The position numbers were made by a program, and so were the translations under genes. The notes under the pieces are model-generated. The model ran no database searches and was not told the origin of the DNA. It worked only from the letters and a program-made list of their open reading frames with translations. From contig JAKACI010000066.1 of NCBI GenBank assembly GCA_021821565.1, positions 1-7,719 of the forward strand: a stretch of DNA of 7,719 bases. The letters are read 5' to 3'. Origin of the DNA: a bacterium (GTDB taxonomy: Bacteria; SZUA-79; Acidulodesulfobacterales; Acidulodesulfobacteraceae). Positions within the stretch are counted from its first letter, which is position 1. The number at the start of each line of letters is the position of its first letter. Shown here one piece after another: positions 6,884 to 7,719 of this stretch.

Positions 6884-6902
6884 AATTAATAATATAATTA
6901 AT
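6879..6902 (+). repeat. 12-bp tandem repeat before the small membrane-protein gene
   Basis: AATATAATTAAT occurs twice with no gap, between motif copy 3 and the ribosome binding site. It overlaps the 12-bp palindrome TATATTAATATA at 6873-6884. The tract is pure A/T and could be a melting region, a binding site for an AT-preferring protein, or simple slippage. Confidence 0.8.
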
Positions 6903-6919
6903 CTTAAGAGGTAAATATT

Positions 6920-7186
6920 ATGAAAAATATGATTTCAAAGTTGATTTTGCTGACTATACCGATATTTATATTTATCATTTGGCTTGTAATGCATAATCAG
7001 CATAAAGTAAATCACATTGTTAAAACGCAAACAACGCAGTTTAATAAACAATTCACGGGCTTTAATAAGCAGTTTGGATCTGCAAGTCCAAGAAAGGCAA
7101 TTAAAAAGCATAATACGATACAGAACATCGTAAAAAACAATAAGCAGTTAAACAATAATATTAGTAACGCAGTAAATAAATTTTAG
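6920..7186 (+). CDS. Small single-span membrane protein of unknown function
   Basis: An 88-aa protein with one hydrophobic segment at about residues 5-24 and no evident signal peptidase site, followed by a basic, Asn- and Gln-rich tail of about 64 residues. The tail contains FNKQF twice (41-45 and 48-52). There is no Cys, so it is not a lipoprotein. With two Lys before the span, orientation is uncertain from sequence alone. AAGAGG at 6906-6911 supports the start. It has its own upstream motif copy and lies 12 bp before the next exported-protein gene, so those two probably form a transcription unit. Small tail-anchored proteins like this occur in many mobile elements; no function can be assigned. 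Confidence 0.7.
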   Translation: MKNMISKLILLTIPIFIFIIWLVMHNQHKVNHIVKTQTTQFNKQFTGFNKQFGSASPRKAIKKHNTIQNIVKNNKQLNNNISNAVNKF

Positions 7187-7198
7187 GGGGTAATAATT

Positions 7199-7633
7199 AT
7201 GTATAAAAAATCTTTATCGTTAATTTTATTAACATTAATTTTTATTTTTTTTACAGGAACGGCTTACGGCTTTAATTTTGCCTATAAAAAACCGTATTCA
7301 TATGCTGCGACCAAAATTATAATTAAAAAATTAGCAAAATTAGCAAAAATAAAAATTAAATTTGCTAATAAACCTACTAATGTAAAATATCCATTTAGTA
7401 AAATATTACCTATTTATTATTGTATACCAACACACGCGACACTATTTCCGCGGGTAAGTAGAAAAATTTTAAGATATTTAGAAAAAAATTATTGTAAAAT
7501 ACCGTTAGGGTTTTCTAATTATTATTATAGAGCATTTCTTCCTAACAATGAAGTTAGTCCAAATCCACCCGCTAATATAAAAGATTGGAAACATGTTTCT
7601 TTTATTTTTTCTAACGCTATTTTTCTTAATTGA
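7199..7633 (+). CDS. Predicted exported protein of unknown function, possibly with an altered C-terminus
   Basis: A 144-aa protein I do not recognise. The signal peptide is residues 1-24 (YKK, hydrophobic core, then GTAYG) with likely cleavage before Phe25, the same ending seen in the exported proteins at 5441 and 6349. The mature part is strongly basic, with a KKLAKLAKIKIKF segment at 43-55 and two Cys (75 and 99) that could pair. GGGGG at 7186-7190, overlapping the previous stop codon, supports the start. Its last 109 bases overlap an open frame on the opposite strand that continues past its stop to the window edge with a coding-like base pattern. The C-terminus may therefore be a convergent overlap or a fusion made by recombination. 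The first 100 residues look like a normal gene; the tail is less certain. Confidence 0.65.
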   Translation: MYKKSLSLILLTLIFIFFTGTAYGFNFAYKKPYSYAATKIIIKKLAKLAKIKIKFANKPTNVKYPFSKILPIYYCIPTHATLFPRVSRKILRYLEKNYCKIPLGFSNYYYRAFLPNNEVSPNPPANIKDWKHVSFIFSNAIFLN

Positions 7634-7719
7634 CTTGCCTGTCTCCAATCATAAGTTATAATAACAAGAGTTTTTGAATTTATAACCGGATTTGCAGGCA
7701 CAATTTCAAGACTTGGATA
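7525..7719 (-). CDS. Possible 3' end of a convergent gene, running off the window
   Basis: On the - strand a frame is open from the window edge to a TAA at 7525-7527, giving 64 residues with no start inside the window. Over its 29 codons outside the + gene (7633-7719), G+C by codon position is 13/29, 12/29 and 4/29, the pattern expected of real coding sequence in such an AT-rich genome. All three + frames there contain stops. The peptide (including VIITYDWRQASQLRKIA) is not one I recognise. The 109-bp tail-to-tail overlap with the + gene is unusually long, and the sample is small, so this stays tentative. Confidence 0.3.
   Translation of the reverse strand, partial: YPSLEIVPANPVINSKTLVIITYDWRQASQLRKIALEKIKETCFQSFILAGGFGLTSLLGRNAL

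Noticed and set aside
7636..7699. Terminator or hairpin from TGCCTG and CAGGCA after the last + gene
   Set aside because: The arms are only 6 bp, more than 50 bases apart, and no T-run follows, so no terminator can be supported.

Overview
The window looks like part of a conjugative or mobilizable element (plasmid or integrated element) from an AT-rich, probably Gram-negative bacterium. All eight confident genes lie on the + strand. Coding sequence is strongly biased to A/T at third codon positions. The taxon cannot be fixed from this sequence, and plasmid and chromosomal locations cannot be told apart.

The left and central part (63-5359) is a compact DNA-processing and coupling operon with the gene order of the R388 trwA-trwB-trwC group. 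It encodes a small ribbon-helix-helix protein (TrwA-like), a 65-aa coiled-coil protein, a VirD4/TrwB/TraD-type coupling ATPase, and a 1093-aa TrwC/TraI (MobF-type) relaxase fused to an SF1 helicase. Gaps are only 2-19 bp and each gene has a good ribosome binding site. By analogy with R388, the ribbon-helix-helix protein would bind oriT and control the operon, the relaxase-helicase would process the DNA, and the ATPase would deliver the complex to a type IV secretion channel. No channel gene is visible here; oriT, if present, is probably left of base 1.

The relaxase is unusual. It lacks the N-terminal strand and the first tyrosine pair of TrwC. One of the three expected metal-ligand histidines is Gly (DPNLGTH where the family has DPQLHTH). 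A roughly 10-residue insert lies just before that motif. Its C-terminus carries a 64-residue tail with eleven DKEQ units. The helicase motifs look intact.

The right part (5441-7633) holds four small genes I do not recognise. Three encode predicted exported proteins whose signal peptides all end in a [A/V]-Tyr-Gly cleavage site, and one encodes a small single-span membrane protein. They could be accessory envelope proteins of the transfer apparatus or an unrelated exported set.

A 20-bp motif, AAACTTTGCTWWATWARTAT, occurs three times, always on the + strand and always in a gap just before a start codon (genes at 63, 5441 and 6920). It probably ties the transfer operon and the exported-protein genes into one regulon, as a shared promoter element or operator. 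At the right edge, a reading frame on the - strand enters the window, shows a coding-like base pattern and overlaps the end of the last + gene. This suggests a convergent gene or a recombination junction.
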